Shown here: positions 24,457-33,935 of the stretch, in pieces
How positions within the stretch are numbered: the stretch's first letter is position 1
Layout of the letters: every line of letters starts with the position of its first letter
Assembly (NCBI GenBank): GCA_051651625.1
Contig: JBOFSQ010000015.1
Span: 1 to 64,000 of the forward strand
Direction: 5' to 3'
From: JBOFSQ01 sp051651625
GTDB taxonomy: Bacteria; Planctomycetota; Planctomycetia; Pirellulales; Thermoguttaceae
DNA: 64,000 bases
Notes under the pieces: generated by a model
What the model was told of the DNA's origin: nothing
Database searches by the model: none
The model's input: the letters and a program-made list of their open reading frames with translations, nothing else
Position numbers and translations under genes: made by a program

Positions 24457-27400
24457 TCAAACCGGTTTTTCGTTTCCAGTGATTTGCAACGCGAGTTTTT
24501 TGACGGCGGCGAGGTCGAGTTTGCCGGTGCCCAATATCGGGATTGATGACACTTCGTAGAACGCCGTTGCCGATGGAATCCAGATGTTGGGGAGATTGCG
24601 GTCGCGCATCTGACTGCGAATCGCCTCGACAGTGAGACCAACTGGCAGCGGTCTGTGAAGAACTACGAGCTGTTCACCCTTTTGAACGTCTGGGACGCTC
24701 GCCACGGCAAGAGCGACGCCGTCGGCGTCGTCGGTTGCACTATCGCTCACATTTCGCTGCGCCGCTGCAACAATTTCAAGCAACGTCTCTTCGACGAGAA
24801 TGTGCGGCACCATCTCGCCGCCAATCTTCGACATTCGCGTTTGACGACCAGTGATGAAGAAGAATCCGTCTTCGTCGCGGCGGGCGATGTCGCCAGTCCA
24901 GTACCAGCCGTTCTTGATAACCGCCGCTGTGCGTTCGGGTTCGCCGTAGTACCCTTTCATCACGATTGGCCCTTTGACGACAAACATTCCGTCGGTGTTT
25001 GGCGGCAGGTCTTCACCAGTTTCGGGATCAACAATCTTCGCCGCAACGTGAGCGATGGCGGTTCCGATGGAGCGGTCTTTGAGATAGGTGTGGAACGTAC
25101 CAACTTGCCGCGACGGCGGGATGTTCGTTGTCGCGCACGGCGAAAGTTCTGTCGCGCCAAACCCTTCGCCGGGACGATTGCCGAACTTCTCCTCCCACGC
25201 ATCCATCAAGTCTACCGGCAACTTCTCCGCTCCAGTCATCACGCCTTCAAGGTTCTGAAAATCTTCTTTCGGGCAGCGTCGCAAATAATTTCGCAAGAAC
25301 GTCGGCGTAGACGGCATAAACGTACACTGATATTTGCGGGCCATCTCGCCAACCATCTTCGGCTCTAGCGGATTGTAGTGAAACACGCCGCGACACCCCG
25401 AAAGAATCGTGAGCCAAAAGTTCCCCGCATATCCGAAGGCGTGGAATATCGGCAAGATTCCGAGAAGTGTGTCGCTCTTGTCAATGTGTTGCGCGACGAT
25501 GAAACTGTACGCCTCTTCGGCGATGTTGTTGTGCGTGAGCTGTACGCCTTTCGGTTCGCCAGTCGATCCAGACGTGAAAAGTATGGCGATGTTGTCGTCT
25601 TGTTTTGTGCGGTGGATACCGAGCATCCGTTCGTGGAGCCACGACGGGATCAGCATCACTTGCAATAGAGTCACCAGTTTTAGCAGTGTCGTCGCTTGCG
25701 GCAACAGGTCTTCCATACAAATCAGTTCTGCATCGAGCTGGAGATTTGGGAAACGCTGCAACAACTTGCGCGTCGTGAGAATGTGCTGAATCCCAACCTT
25801 CTCAATACACCGGTTGAGAATGTCGCTGCCGAAAGTGTAGTTGAGATTGACGGCGGTTCGCTGCGAAAACGTAATCGCGGCGTTCGTAACGCAACCGCCA
25901 ACCGACATCGGCAACAGCGTACCGACGTTTTGCTCGTCTGCGGAAAGTACACGCTTCTTGAGAAGGTGACGTGCGATCAGGATCGCGGTTAACATCTTGT
26001 AGCCGGAGAGTTCGAGACCGGTTGAGTCGGCGAAGAAGAGTCGGCGTCCGACTTCTTTGCAACGTCGCATCGCCAGCCGCGACGGGACGAGTGGAGGTTT
26101 GCGATTGTACGCCGTCCGCGCATCGACCGCGAGTTCTTCAACCGCCTGCTGAACTTGCTGCGCCGCCTGCGGACGCACAATCGGTTTCCCAAATGCGATC
26201 ATCACGCTGTCGCGCAAACGCCGTGGAATCCACGACATCTTTCCGCCGTTTGCGTAACTGAACATACTTCCGAAAAGTCCGCCGATATAAAACGGAACGA
26301 TTGGAACGTCTTCGTTTCCATTCTTGAGGAACGACAAGAAGCCGCGTTCAAACCCTTTGATCTGATCGACACGAGTGATACCGCCTTCGGCGAAGATGAC
26401 GAGTCGTTCCCCGTTTTTGAGAGCGTCTCGTGCCTCGCGGATGACGTGTACAACTTCTTTGCCGGGGCGGATGCGGAGCGTGCGAAGTCGCGTGCCGAAG
26501 TAGCTCCAAAATCCGCGCGGAATGAAGTCGGCGTGCGCGACGAAACGCACCGCAGTCGGAAGCGAAGTGTAGACTACAAATCCGTCGAGAAAGCTGACGT
26601 GATTCCCAACGAAAATGGCTGGCCCTTCTGACGGAATGTTTTCGAGTCCGTGAATCGTGCGGTGATACACACGGGCGAGAACGGTACGCGCAACAAACGC
26701 GACAAACGGAACGAGAAAATAATATGTGAGCAATCCAAATAGAACGAGCACAACCACGCCGACGACAAAGAAGCAGTGGCTGGCCGAAAGTCCTATACTT
26801 GTCAGTCCCCAAAAGATTGGCGTCGATAGAAACATCGCGGTAAACGACAGAAAGTTTACCGAAGCAAGAATTCGTCCGCGCGACACAACGGGGCTGTTTT
26901 GCTGGATAAACGTTACCATCGGTATATCGTAGATTCCGGCGAAGATACCGAGGAGAAACAAAAATACGGCGGCGTAGAGAGTGCTATAGGTCCAGAACGA
27001 TGCGTCGCGCCCGATGGCGGCGACATCGGGGGTTATACCAAGTGCGAGTCCGCAGATTGCAATTCCGAACGCCCCGCATGGCACGATTCCGAGTTCGAGT
27101 CGTCGCCGCGAGAGGAGGCCCGCTAACACGGAACCGATGGCAATACCGAGTGAGAGGAGTCCCATCAGGATCATCGCTTTGTCTTGTGCGATGTGGAGGA
27201 TCGATTCACCGAACTTGTCGATATTGAGCTGCGCGAACGCGCCGAGTCCCCAGAAAAACGCCGAACCGAGTGCCAAAATGAAGAGTGCTGGATGTTTGGC
27301 GAGTGCCGCCATTTCACGATATGTTTGCGTGATCGGTTCGTGGAGTTTGGCTGCTGGATCGACAGCCGGAAAATATGTGACGAAGAAACTCGTCACCATT

Positions 27401-28020
27401 CCACCGAATGCGATTCCGACGATTGCAACGATCCAAATCCACGAGCCGACTGCGCCGCCCATTCCGCCCTGCCCTGCGACGGCGATGTGGTTACCGGTGA
27501 ATGGCGTTGTAAGTTCAAAGAGGAATCCGCCGAGCATTTGTCCGCCGATGACGGCGATCATCGTTGTCATTGCGATGATACCGTTGGCGTTTGTGAGTTG
27601 TTCGTGTGGTACAATGTCTGGCAGAATCCCGTATTTCGACGGACTAAAGAACGCACTCTGCGCACCGAGCAAACACAAAACCGTGAGCATCGCTGGCACT
27701 GACTGTGCGAGGACAGCGGCAACACCGAGTATAATCAGTATGACTTCGGCGATTTTGCAACCGATCATTACGTCACGTCGCGCGAACCGGTCGGTACAGA
27801 ATCCGGCGGTTGACGCAAGTACGAGAAACGGTAGCAGAAATGTTGCTGCACCGAGCGAGAGAATCAGATCGCTTTTGTCCTCCCATCCAGCACTGCACTT
27901 CCCGATAGGGATGATGAGCCAGCGAAACAGGTTGTCGTTAAACGCGACGGAGAATTGCGTCAGAAGGAGCGCAACGAACCCGCGATTCCAAAGCGAAGTT
28001 GGCGATTGTGGTGAACTCAT
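24457..28020 (-). CDS. MFS transporter - PlsC acyltransferase - acyl ligase fusion (LplT-Aas type)
   Basis: 1187 residues with three domains. About 1-430 is a 12-helix MFS transporter (NRGFVALLLTQFSVAFNDN). About 440-650 is a PlsC-type acyltransferase with the HxxxxD box NHVSFLD and the FAEGGITR motif. About 690-1187 is an AMP-forming acyl ligase with AILFTSGSTGEPKGVQL and WYWTGDIARRDEDG. In E. coli LplT flips lysophospholipid inward and Aas re-acylates it; here both are one chain, seen in several phyla. The role would be phospholipid repair at the inner membrane. An antisense 339-residue open frame at 27014-28033 is a shadow. Confidence 0.9.
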   Translation of the reverse strand: MSSPQSPTSLWNRGFVALLLTQFSVAFNDNLFRWLIIPIGKCSAGWEDKSDLILSLGAATFLLPFLVLASTAGFCTDRFARRDVMIGCKIAEVILIILGVAAVLAQSVPAMLTVLCLLGAQSAFFSPSKYGILPDIVPHEQLTNANGIIAMTTMIAVIGGQMLGGFLFELTTPFTGNHIAVAGQGGMGGAVGSWIWIVAIVGIAFGGMVTSFFVTYFPAVDPAAKLHEPITQTYREMAALAKHPALFILALGSAFFWGLGAFAQLNIDKFGESILHIAQDKAMILMGLLSLGIAIGSVLAGLLSRRRLELGIVPCGAFGIAICGLALGITPDVAAIGRDASFWTYSTLYAAVFLFLLGIFAGIYDIPMVTFIQQNSPVVSRGRILASVNFLSFTAMFLSTPIFWGLTSIGLSASHCFFVVGVVVLVLFGLLTYYFLVPFVAFVARTVLARVYHRTIHGLENIPSEGPAIFVGNHVSFLDGFVVYTSLPTAVRFVAHADFIPRGFWSYFGTRLRTLRIRPGKEVVHVIREARDALKNGERLVIFAEGGITRVDQIKGFERGFLSFLKNGNEDVPIVPFYIGGLFGSMFSYANGGKMSWIPRRLRDSVMIAFGKPIVRPQAAQQVQQAVEELAVDARTAYNRKPPLVPSRLAMRRCKEVGRRLFFADSTGLELSGYKMLTAILIARHLLKKRVLSADEQNVGTLLPMSVGGCVTNAAITFSQRTAVNLNYTFGSDILNRCIEKVGIQHILTTRKLLQRFPNLQLDAELICMEDLLPQATTLLKLVTLLQVMLIPSWLHERMLGIHRTKQDDNIAILFTSGSTGEPKGVQLTHNNIAEEAYSFIVAQHIDKSDTLLGILPIFHAFGYAGNFWLTILSGCRGVFHYNPLEPKMVGEMARKYQCTFMPSTPTFLRNYLRRCPKEDFQNLEGVMTGAEKLPVDLMDAWEEKFGNRPGEGFGATELSPCATTNIPPSRQVGTFHTYLKDRSIGTAIAHVAAKIVDPETGEDLPPNTDGMFVVKGPIVMKGYYGEPERTAAVIKNGWYWTGDIARRDEDGFFFITGRQTRMSKIGGEMVPHILVEETLLEIVAAAQRNVSDSATDDADGVALAVASVPDVQKGEQLVVLHRPLPVGLTVEAIRSQMRDRNLPNIWIPSATAFYEVSSIPILGTGKLDLAAVKKLALQITGNEKPV

Positions 28021-28083
28021 CGCGCAATTCTAGTGGAAATCAAGGCGTTTTCAAGACCTGTCGCCGCAGTTCAAAAACAGTTA

Positions 28084-28272
28084 CAACTCGGCGACACCGC
28101 AAAACGGTGAAGCCAGCGAAGGTTTCCCGCTTCACGCGAAATTGCAAACTTGTTCACAAACAAAATGTCGATTCCCCCTCATTGACGCTGGCAACCCGCG
28201 CGGTATGCTGGTTGCCAGTCGTTCGGTGGTTTCTCGGTTCCCTTTAGTTTCTCTTTTGAAAGGAGACGGACA
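28084..28272 (+). promoter_or_regulatory. Cassette 1 leader with sigma-70 promoter
   Basis: TTGACG at 28182-28187 and TATGCT at 28204-28209 are 16 bases apart, followed by about 60 bases of leader and GAAAGGAG before ATG 28273. The whole stretch is nearly identical to 44156-44344, and from about 28111 to 37137-37300. The first 27 bases match the 3' end of the gene ending at 36398. Confidence 0.75.
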
Positions 28273-29529
28273 ATGGACAAGATGCTGATGATTTTGGTTT
28301 CTGGTTTGGAAACAATTCTCGACGCAGCGTGCGCCGCTTGTGGCACGCCAAATGTTAAGATGGGGGGGGGGGGCAGAGTTGGTAAACTCTGCAATGTCTT
28401 TGGCGTCTTCTCTGACGCCGCTATTCCCACCTCTTCTCGACGCCGCTCTCGCGGCTTCACTCTCGTCGAACTGTTGGTAGTGATCGCCATCATCGGAGTT
28501 CTCGTTGCACTCTTGCTTCCCGCCGTGCAAGCTGCGCGCGAAGCGGCGAGACGGATGACGTGTACGAACCAAATAAGACAATGGGCCATTGCAAGCCACA
28601 ATTATCACGATACGCATCAGGCATTGCCTTGGTGTGGTGGTGGAAACCGTCTCATAAGCTGGATGGTATTGCTTCTACCATTTGTGGAGCAACAAAGCAT
28701 AACGGACATGATCCAAGGTGGTGGTACCGCAGCCAGTATGGACGGTACAACAGCCTACGCCGCAGGACCGACTGACCCTTGGGATTCCAACTACCGCCCG
28801 TGGCGCTCGCGTTTTTCGGTGCGAACTTGTCCTTCCGATGGTAATCGTGATGCCGGTGATCCTCCTGGGCAATGGTGGCCCGGTGTCAGCTCTTACCGTG
28901 CATGCATTGGCGATACTGGTGTTGACTATGATCGTCTCATTTCAAGTGATCTTGGGGCATGGAATCGAGGGGCGTTTCAACCACATGCAGGGAGAAACTT
29001 TTCTGCGTTTACTGACGGTACGAGCCAGACCATGCTTTTGAGCGAGGCATTGATAGCTAAAACTGGCGATGGTCGCAACTCTCGTTATGGTCTTGCTTAC
29101 GGTGGAAGCCCCGGTGGTGGGACACCAGATTGGTGTATCAGCGCATTAGACCCAGCAGATCGAAAACTTATTCGCAATACCAATGGTTGGGGGGGATTTG
29201 AATACAGTGGTCGGCGGTGGGCAGATGGACGTGAATTTTGTTACACTGTGTTTCATGCGGTGATGGCTCCCAACACGGTCTCGTGTATACTTTGGGGAAG
29301 TGGCACAACCAATGCGACCATAATGACAGCTTCAAGCGGGCACCCCGGAGGTGTCAATATAGCTCTAGCCGATGCTTCAGGTCGTTTTGTTAGTAACACG
29401 GTTGATGTTGGTACAACATCTACGACAGCATTCCCAAACGCGCCAAGGACAGCAAGTGGACAAAGTCCATTCGGAGTTTGGGGAGCTATGGGAACGCTCG
29501 CGTCGGGCGAATCGAAATCACTGAACTAA
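28273..29529 (+). CDS. DUF1559 secreted pilin-like protein, cassette 1
   Basis: 418 residues in one frame from ATG 28273. A 68-residue leader segment (MDKMLMILVSGLETI...) precedes RRSRGFTLVELLVVIAIIGV, the prepilin-like methylation/cleavage motif with its membrane helix and AVQAAREAARR. The body is the DUF1559/SBP_bac_10 domain, ending with SGHPGGVNIALADASGRFVS, the family's H-x-GGVN...DG signature (here DA). DUF1559 proteins are expanded by the hundred in planctomycetes and are probably exported and cell-surface associated; their function is unknown. The leader contains a 12-G tract. It is followed by a lipoprotein gene. Confidence 0.88.
   Translation: MDKMLMILVSGLETILDAACAACGTPNVKMGGGGRVGKLCNVFGVFSDAAIPTSSRRRSRGFTLVELLVVIAIIGVLVALLLPAVQAAREAARRMTCTNQIRQWAIASHNYHDTHQALPWCGGGNRLISWMVLLLPFVEQQSITDMIQGGGTAASMDGTTAYAAGPTDPWDSNYRPWRSRFSVRTCPSDGNRDAGDPPGQWWPGVSSYRACIGDTGVDYDRLISSDLGAWNRGAFQPHAGRNFSAFTDGTSQTMLLSEALIAKTGDGRNSRYGLAYGGSPGGGTPDWCISALDPADRKLIRNTNGWGGFEYSGRRWADGREFCYTVFHAVMAPNTVSCILWGSGTTNATIMTASSGHPGGVNIALADASGRFVSNTVDVGTTSTTAFPNAPRTASGQSPFGVWGAMGTLASGESKSLN
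28362..28419 (+). promoter_or_regulatory. G12 tract and two hairpins inside the leader, cassette 1 (in frame)
   Basis: Twelve G at 28362-28373 are followed at once by the perfect hairpin GCAGAGTT-GGTA-AACTCTGC (28373-28392). A second, GGCGTC-TTCTCT-GACGCC, is at 28402-28419. With 12 G the leader and pilin-like frame are joined. The layout resembles a slippery tract with a downstream stem. Confidence 0.7.
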
Positions 29530-29552
29530 TTTTGGAAAGGAACTCTTCTGTT

Positions 29553-30026
29553 ATGAAAACGTCAATGCGTTTTTTTTGCGTGGTCTTGTGTTCAGTCTTT
29601 GTTGCTATTGCAGGGTGCGGTGCTGATGGTGTTTCTGTTGCAAATGTAACCGGCGTGGTGACTTATAACGGTCAACCTGTAGCGGATGCGTTGGTTTCTT
29701 TTGTGCCGACACAAGAAGGGCGTGGTGCATCGGGCATGACTGTTGCCGACGGGTCTTTTGTGTTACTCACCCAAGGAGCGACGCAAAACGGGGCGATGTT
29801 GGGCGAATACGAGGTGCGTGTTTCAAAATTGATTGCGGTCGATGCGAGCGGCAAACCATTGCCGCCGGCAGAGCCGAAACCATACCGACCGGATGCCCCA
29901 CCCGAAAAACAACCGATTGTGAAGTCGATGCTACCAAAGAAGTATGATGGCAGTGAAGGAAAAAGTCCAATTCTTCAATCGGTTGTCAAAGGAAAGAATC
30001 ACTTCGTCATCGACTTGAAGGATTAG
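29553..30026 (+). CDS. Small lipoprotein with transthyretin-like fold, cassette 1
   Basis: 157 residues from ATG 29553. The signal peptide ends in lipobox VAIAGC at about residues 17-22. The body opens with VTGVVTYNGQPVADALVSF, the beta-sandwich pattern of carboxypeptidase-regulatory/transthyretin-like domains. Planctomycete genomes pair such lipoproteins with DUF1559 genes. It starts 23 bases after the DUF1559 stop and is likely co-transcribed. Confidence 0.8.
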   Translation: MKTSMRFFCVVLCSVFVAIAGCGADGVSVANVTGVVTYNGQPVADALVSFVPTQEGRGASGMTVADGSFVLLTQGATQNGAMLGEYEVRVSKLIAVDASGKPLPPAEPKPYRPDAPPEKQPIVKSMLPKKYDGSEGKSPILQSVVKGKNHFVIDLKD

Positions 30027-30122
30027 TGTCGTTCGGATTTGTTTGGCATGGCCAACCTCTCCGCACGAGCGGGGATATGGTTGTCGGAAACGGGTCTTTA
30101 TTTTTCCGTCGATGAGGTGACA

Positions 30123-31781
30123 ATGACTTTGCTCGCTCGCTGTTTTCTAGTTTTGGTTGCGGTGGTCATTGGCATTTCGTCTTTTTCACTGGGGAAAGAG
30201 CCCAAGGTGATGACGTATCACGGTATTCGTGCGACCGATCCGGGTGGGCGTTCGGGGTTGAGAAATCCCGAACGTGGTTGGCGGACGGAGAGCATCATAG
30301 CAGCCAAAACAGATGGGGTTTTCTACGGTCCCGCCCAACACGTCAAGCGACTGTTGCCGCCGGTTTACGAAGAGGATTTCTGGATCGCCGACGCGGAAAA
30401 ATACGAGTCGTTCGGTTTAACAATCGTTCAGTCCTATTGCTACCTGACGAAATATCGTGACCGGTTAATTCCAGAAGACAAACTTCAGTCGCTTCGCAAT
30501 AGCCTGCAACACATGAGAGACCGAGGGTTCAAAGCACTCTTGCGTTTTGCATACGAAACAGACATGAGCGACCCCGCGCGTGCTGGAGCGACGAGAGAAC
30601 AGATTCTGCACCACATCGACCAATTAGAGCCAATCGTCCGAGAATACGCTGATGTTATTTACGTTTTACAAGCCGGTTTTATCGGTGCGTGGGGTGAATG
30701 GCACAGTGCAGAGTTCATCACAATGGAAGACATCGAAAGCAGGGCGATGATTCTCAAGCGGATACTCCAAATGCTTCCCGAAGATCGCATGACGCAACTT
30801 CGCGTTCCACTTTACAAAAGTACCATTCTCAAGTCGCCCATCTTTGATGACTTCTTCCTCGTAGACGCGGAAAACGCATTCTCACTGAAGCCCGCAACGC
30901 GGATTGGATTTAACAACGACGGCTTTTTAGCAACGAACACCGATGGTGGAACTTGGCCTGTCGAACCGTTTGGCGTTCGCGGCAACCCCGACTTTGACTA
31001 CATAACCGACGAGTCGCCGTTTTTGGCGGTCGATGGAGAACTTTTCTGGTCGGACATGTGCTATGACGGTATCGGCCCGCGCGGCGCAGGGGGCGATGGT
31101 CTCTTGGCAGCGGTCCGGTTCAGGTTACATCACTACACGACATTCAGCATCGCTCACAGTCATTCGTTGCGTGAAGGAAACAATCTTTCCATCGACTACT
31201 GGCAATCGACGCCAATCACCGAGGAACAGTTGCGCAACGAGAAAATGCCGATTTCAGACGGTTGGTTTTGTGACGCTTTCGGCAATCCTGTTGTGCGATC
31301 TCAATTTGAGTACATCACCGACCATCTTGGCTACAGGCTCGAATTGCAAGGCGCGACTTTTTCGGACAAGGTGAAGTCAGACGAGACTTTTGACATTGCG
31401 ATCAATTTGATCAATCGCGGATTTTCGGCACCTATCAATCCGCGTCCTATCTTCATTACGCTGATTGACGCAGACGGCAATGTGACACCGCTGAAAACCA
31501 CTGCCAATCCGCGAACGTGGCAACCATATCAACCGAATGACGCCAATCACACGCCGCTCGTCCACCGCATCGAAGGGGAATGGAGATTGCCGGAAGAGAT
31601 CAAACCCGGACATTACAAAGTGGGACTTTACATGCCCGACCCGTATGAAAAGATTGGGGCGGACTCACGATTTGCTATCCGCGTCGCCAATCGCAATTCA
31701 ATGTGGTGGACGCAACAAAACGCAACGTCGCGTGACAGCTACGGCATCAATGTCCTCGGCAGCATTGAAGTTGTTCCATAA
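30123..31781 (+). CDS. Secreted DUF4874/DUF4832 protein
   Basis: 552 residues from ATG 30123. A signal peptide (LARCFLVLVAVVIGISSFSL) is followed by a DUF4874-like region with GLRNPERGWRTE and FIGAWGEWHSAEF, and a DUF4832 C-terminal region with a beta-sandwich (LINRGFSAPINPRPIFITL). The first region has TIM-barrel-like features, and such proteins often sit with glycan-degrading genes. A carbohydrate-active role is likely but the reaction is unknown. Third gene of cassette 1. Confidence 0.75.
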   Translation: MTLLARCFLVLVAVVIGISSFSLGKEPKVMTYHGIRATDPGGRSGLRNPERGWRTESIIAAKTDGVFYGPAQHVKRLLPPVYEEDFWIADAEKYESFGLTIVQSYCYLTKYRDRLIPEDKLQSLRNSLQHMRDRGFKALLRFAYETDMSDPARAGATREQILHHIDQLEPIVREYADVIYVLQAGFIGAWGEWHSAEFITMEDIESRAMILKRILQMLPEDRMTQLRVPLYKSTILKSPIFDDFFLVDAENAFSLKPATRIGFNNDGFLATNTDGGTWPVEPFGVRGNPDFDYITDESPFLAVDGELFWSDMCYDGIGPRGAGGDGLLAAVRFRLHHYTTFSIAHSHSLREGNNLSIDYWQSTPITEEQLRNEKMPISDGWFCDAFGNPVVRSQFEYITDHLGYRLELQGATFSDKVKSDETFDIAINLINRGFSAPINPRPIFITLIDADGNVTPLKTTANPRTWQPYQPNDANHTPLVHRIEGEWRLPEEIKPGHYKVGLYMPDPYEKIGADSRFAIRVANRNSMWWTQQNATSRDSYGINVLGSIEVVP

Positions 31782-31886
31782 TTGTACAGAACCGTTTGTG
31801 CGCGGCACCACAGACAGAAGTTTATCGCATGTCCATCGCGCCTATTCATTCTCAAGTGCCACCAACGAAAACTTTCCAACGCCATG

Positions 31887-31915
31887 TTGACAGTGTGAGT
31901 TCAGTTTGGTACGAT
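31887..31915 (+). promoter_or_regulatory. Sigma-70 promoter of cassette 2
   Basis: TTGACA at 31887-31892 and TACGAT at 31910-31915 are 17 bases apart. This leader has diverged from those of cassettes 1, 3 and 4, but keeps CGATTCCCCC and AAAGGAGAC before ATG 31982. Confidence 0.65.
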
Positions 31916-31981
31916 TCCCCCAGTGGTTGTTTTGTGTTCGGTTGTGATTCGAGTATTTCTTTTTGAAAAAGGAGACGAGCA

Positions 31982-33296
31982 ATGAACAAGGTAACGATGG
32001 TTTTGGTTTGTGGTTTGGAAACAATGCTCGACGTAGCGTGTGCTTTCAGCGGCACGCACAGCGTTAATTACAATGTTAAGATGGGGGGGGGGGGGCAGAG
32101 TTGGCAAACTCTGTGATGTCTTTGGCGTCTTCTCTGATGCCGATTGCTCCACTTATTCTCGAAACCGCCGTCGTGGTTTTACGCTCGTTGAATTGCTGGT
32201 AGTGATCGCCATCATCGGCGTTCTGGTTGCGCTCTTGCTCCCCGCCGTGCAGGCTGCGCGCGAAGCGGCGAGGCGGATGACATGTACGAATAACTTTAAG
32301 CAATGGGGGGTTGCCCTGCACAATTACCACGATACGAACAATGCGTTTCCAGCGGCGGCGACAAAACGCAACAGAATTGCGAACCCTACCCCGCAGAACT
32401 GGGGAATGACTTGGGATGCCTATGAGGACTCCTACCCAACTGGTCCAACGTTCGCAATGCTTCCATTCATGGAAGAAGGAAGCCGGTACGAAACGATGCT
32501 TGGCCACCCACGCGCCAAAATTCTAGCGACTGATTATGTCCGCTGGTGGCCAATCGAAGGACCATTTGGCACGGCGTGGACCGCCCCGATTAGTACAATT
32601 CTCTGCCCCTCCGATGGCGACGCAAGAGCTCCGGGGCATGGCAAATGTGCTCGTATCAATATTCGTTATTGTTATGGTGATGCGTCGTTTACGCCACAAG
32701 TTCCTGAAGGTTACTACAGTGGCAATCCCGACACATTCGTCTCTTCACGCGGCCTCTTTGCCATCGAAAAGTGGAAGACGTTCGCCAATTGTTCAGATGG
32801 TTCCAGCAATACAATCGCTGCTAGTGAACGCCTGACATCTGGTATGAATGGAGATTGGGCATACGACAATTCAAATGCCCGCCGTGGCTTACTGAACGGA
32901 GCGTCTGGTTATCTGCAAACGCCAACTTTTGCCCCTAGTAACTGTCTAAATGAAGCGATCAAACCAGCGAATAAAGGGACTTTTTCCAATGCAGAAAACA
33001 CCAACATGCTCGGCGTCGCTTGGGCCATTGGAAATGCAATAAGCACGGGGTTCGGAGCCAATATCCCCCCCAATTCACCTTCTTGTTACGATGGCTGGGG
33101 GACAATTTTTATTTCGGCGAGTAGCTTCCATCCGGGTGGTGTAAATGTTCTCCGTACCGATGGTAGCGTTGTCTTTGTGCCGGATACGGTCAATGCGTCT
33201 CCACAAACGGCGGGACAGGTGAAGACCGGGCCGAGTCCTTATGGAGTTTGGGGTGCGATGGCAACACCATCGGGGGGCGAATCGGTCTCGCTCTAA
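31982..33296 (+). CDS. DUF1559 protein, cassette 2; leader out of frame by one G
   Basis: The leader start at ATG 31982 (MNKVTMVLVCGLETML) matches those of the other copies and has AAAGGAG upstream. The run of 13 G at 32083-32095 throws it out of frame with the pilin-like segment (RRGFTLVELLVVIAIIGV). The continuous frame opens only at GTG 32040, without a ribosome site. The body is a normal DUF1559 domain ending SFHPGGVNVLRTDGSVVFV. With 12 G the gene would be a single frame, as in cassette 1. It is either phase-off, expressed by slippage, or a homopolymer sequencing error. Confidence 0.82.
32083..32141 (+). promoter_or_regulatory. G13 tract and two hairpins, cassette 2 (out of frame)
   Basis: Thirteen G at 32083-32095, then GCAGAGTT-GGCA-AACTCTGT (32095-32114) and GGCGTC-TTCTCT-GATGCC (32124-32141). 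The changes from cassette 1 (C to T in both 3' arms) keep pairing through G-U, so the RNA structures seem conserved. Confidence 0.68.
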
Positions 33297-33354
33297 ACAA
33301 CTTTGTCCTTCGCTTTCGGTACGATCCTTTTCACTCAACATCACTCATTACACC

Positions 33355-33909
33355 ATGCGACTTCTTCCCCAACTGCTGTCTGGTTTTGCGTTCTCCACGC
33401 TTCTCGTCGTCGTGATTGGGTGTGGCGAAAAACTTCCACCCGACCTGCCGAAGCTGTATCCTGTCACCGTTACTGTGACTTATGATAATGGCACACCAGT
33501 CGGCGGAGCGATGGTTGTGTTCTATCCAGTAAAGGGGAGTAGCGTAGGTGACTGGCTTTGCTCGGCAGGAACCGACGATGCCGGTGTTGCTCCCATGTTG
33601 ACTCAAGCAAAGTATCACGGACTCCCAGCTGGGCACTTTGATGTTACCGTGCAAAAGTACATCACAAAAGGGGCCGACGTGGTGCCGGAACTCAAGAAAA
33701 ATCCGACTCGTGAAGAGGCGGATGCATGGAGCCAATTAAAACGAAATGCGAAGCAAGGTGACAGATACTCGGTCGTCGAGTTAGTCTACTCGTCGCCAGG
33801 CACGACACCGCTGAAGCAAATCGAAGTGAAGCCGGGGCGTAACAACTTGGTGCTAAAAGTTGGCCCGTCGGTAGAAATCCTCGATAAGACTCGTCCGCCG
33901 TCACGTTGA
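33355..33909 (+). CDS. Small lipoprotein, cassette 2
   Basis: 184 residues from ATG 33355. Lipobox VVVIGC is at about residues 18-23. The body starts PDLPKLYPVTVTVTYDNGTP, as in the lipoproteins of cassettes 3 and 4 (PADFPKIYPTEITI; PKDMPPVFPCTLTI), and has a transthyretin-like beta pattern (PAGHFDVTVQKYI). It is likely exported with and functionally tied to the DUF1559 protein just upstream. Confidence 0.78.
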   Translation: MRLLPQLLSGFAFSTLLVVVIGCGEKLPPDLPKLYPVTVTVTYDNGTPVGGAMVVFYPVKGSSVGDWLCSAGTDDAGVAPMLTQAKYHGLPAGHFDVTVQKYITKGADVVPELKKNPTREEADAWSQLKRNAKQGDRYSVVELVYSSPGTTPLKQIEVKPGRNNLVLKVGPSVEILDKTRPPSR

Positions 33910-33935
33910 ATCCACGCTGTCAGGAGAATACCCCA

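Noticed and set aside
27014..28033. 339-residue plus-strand frame
   Set aside because: Antisense to the MFS domain; Ile/Ser/Pro-rich product without family features.
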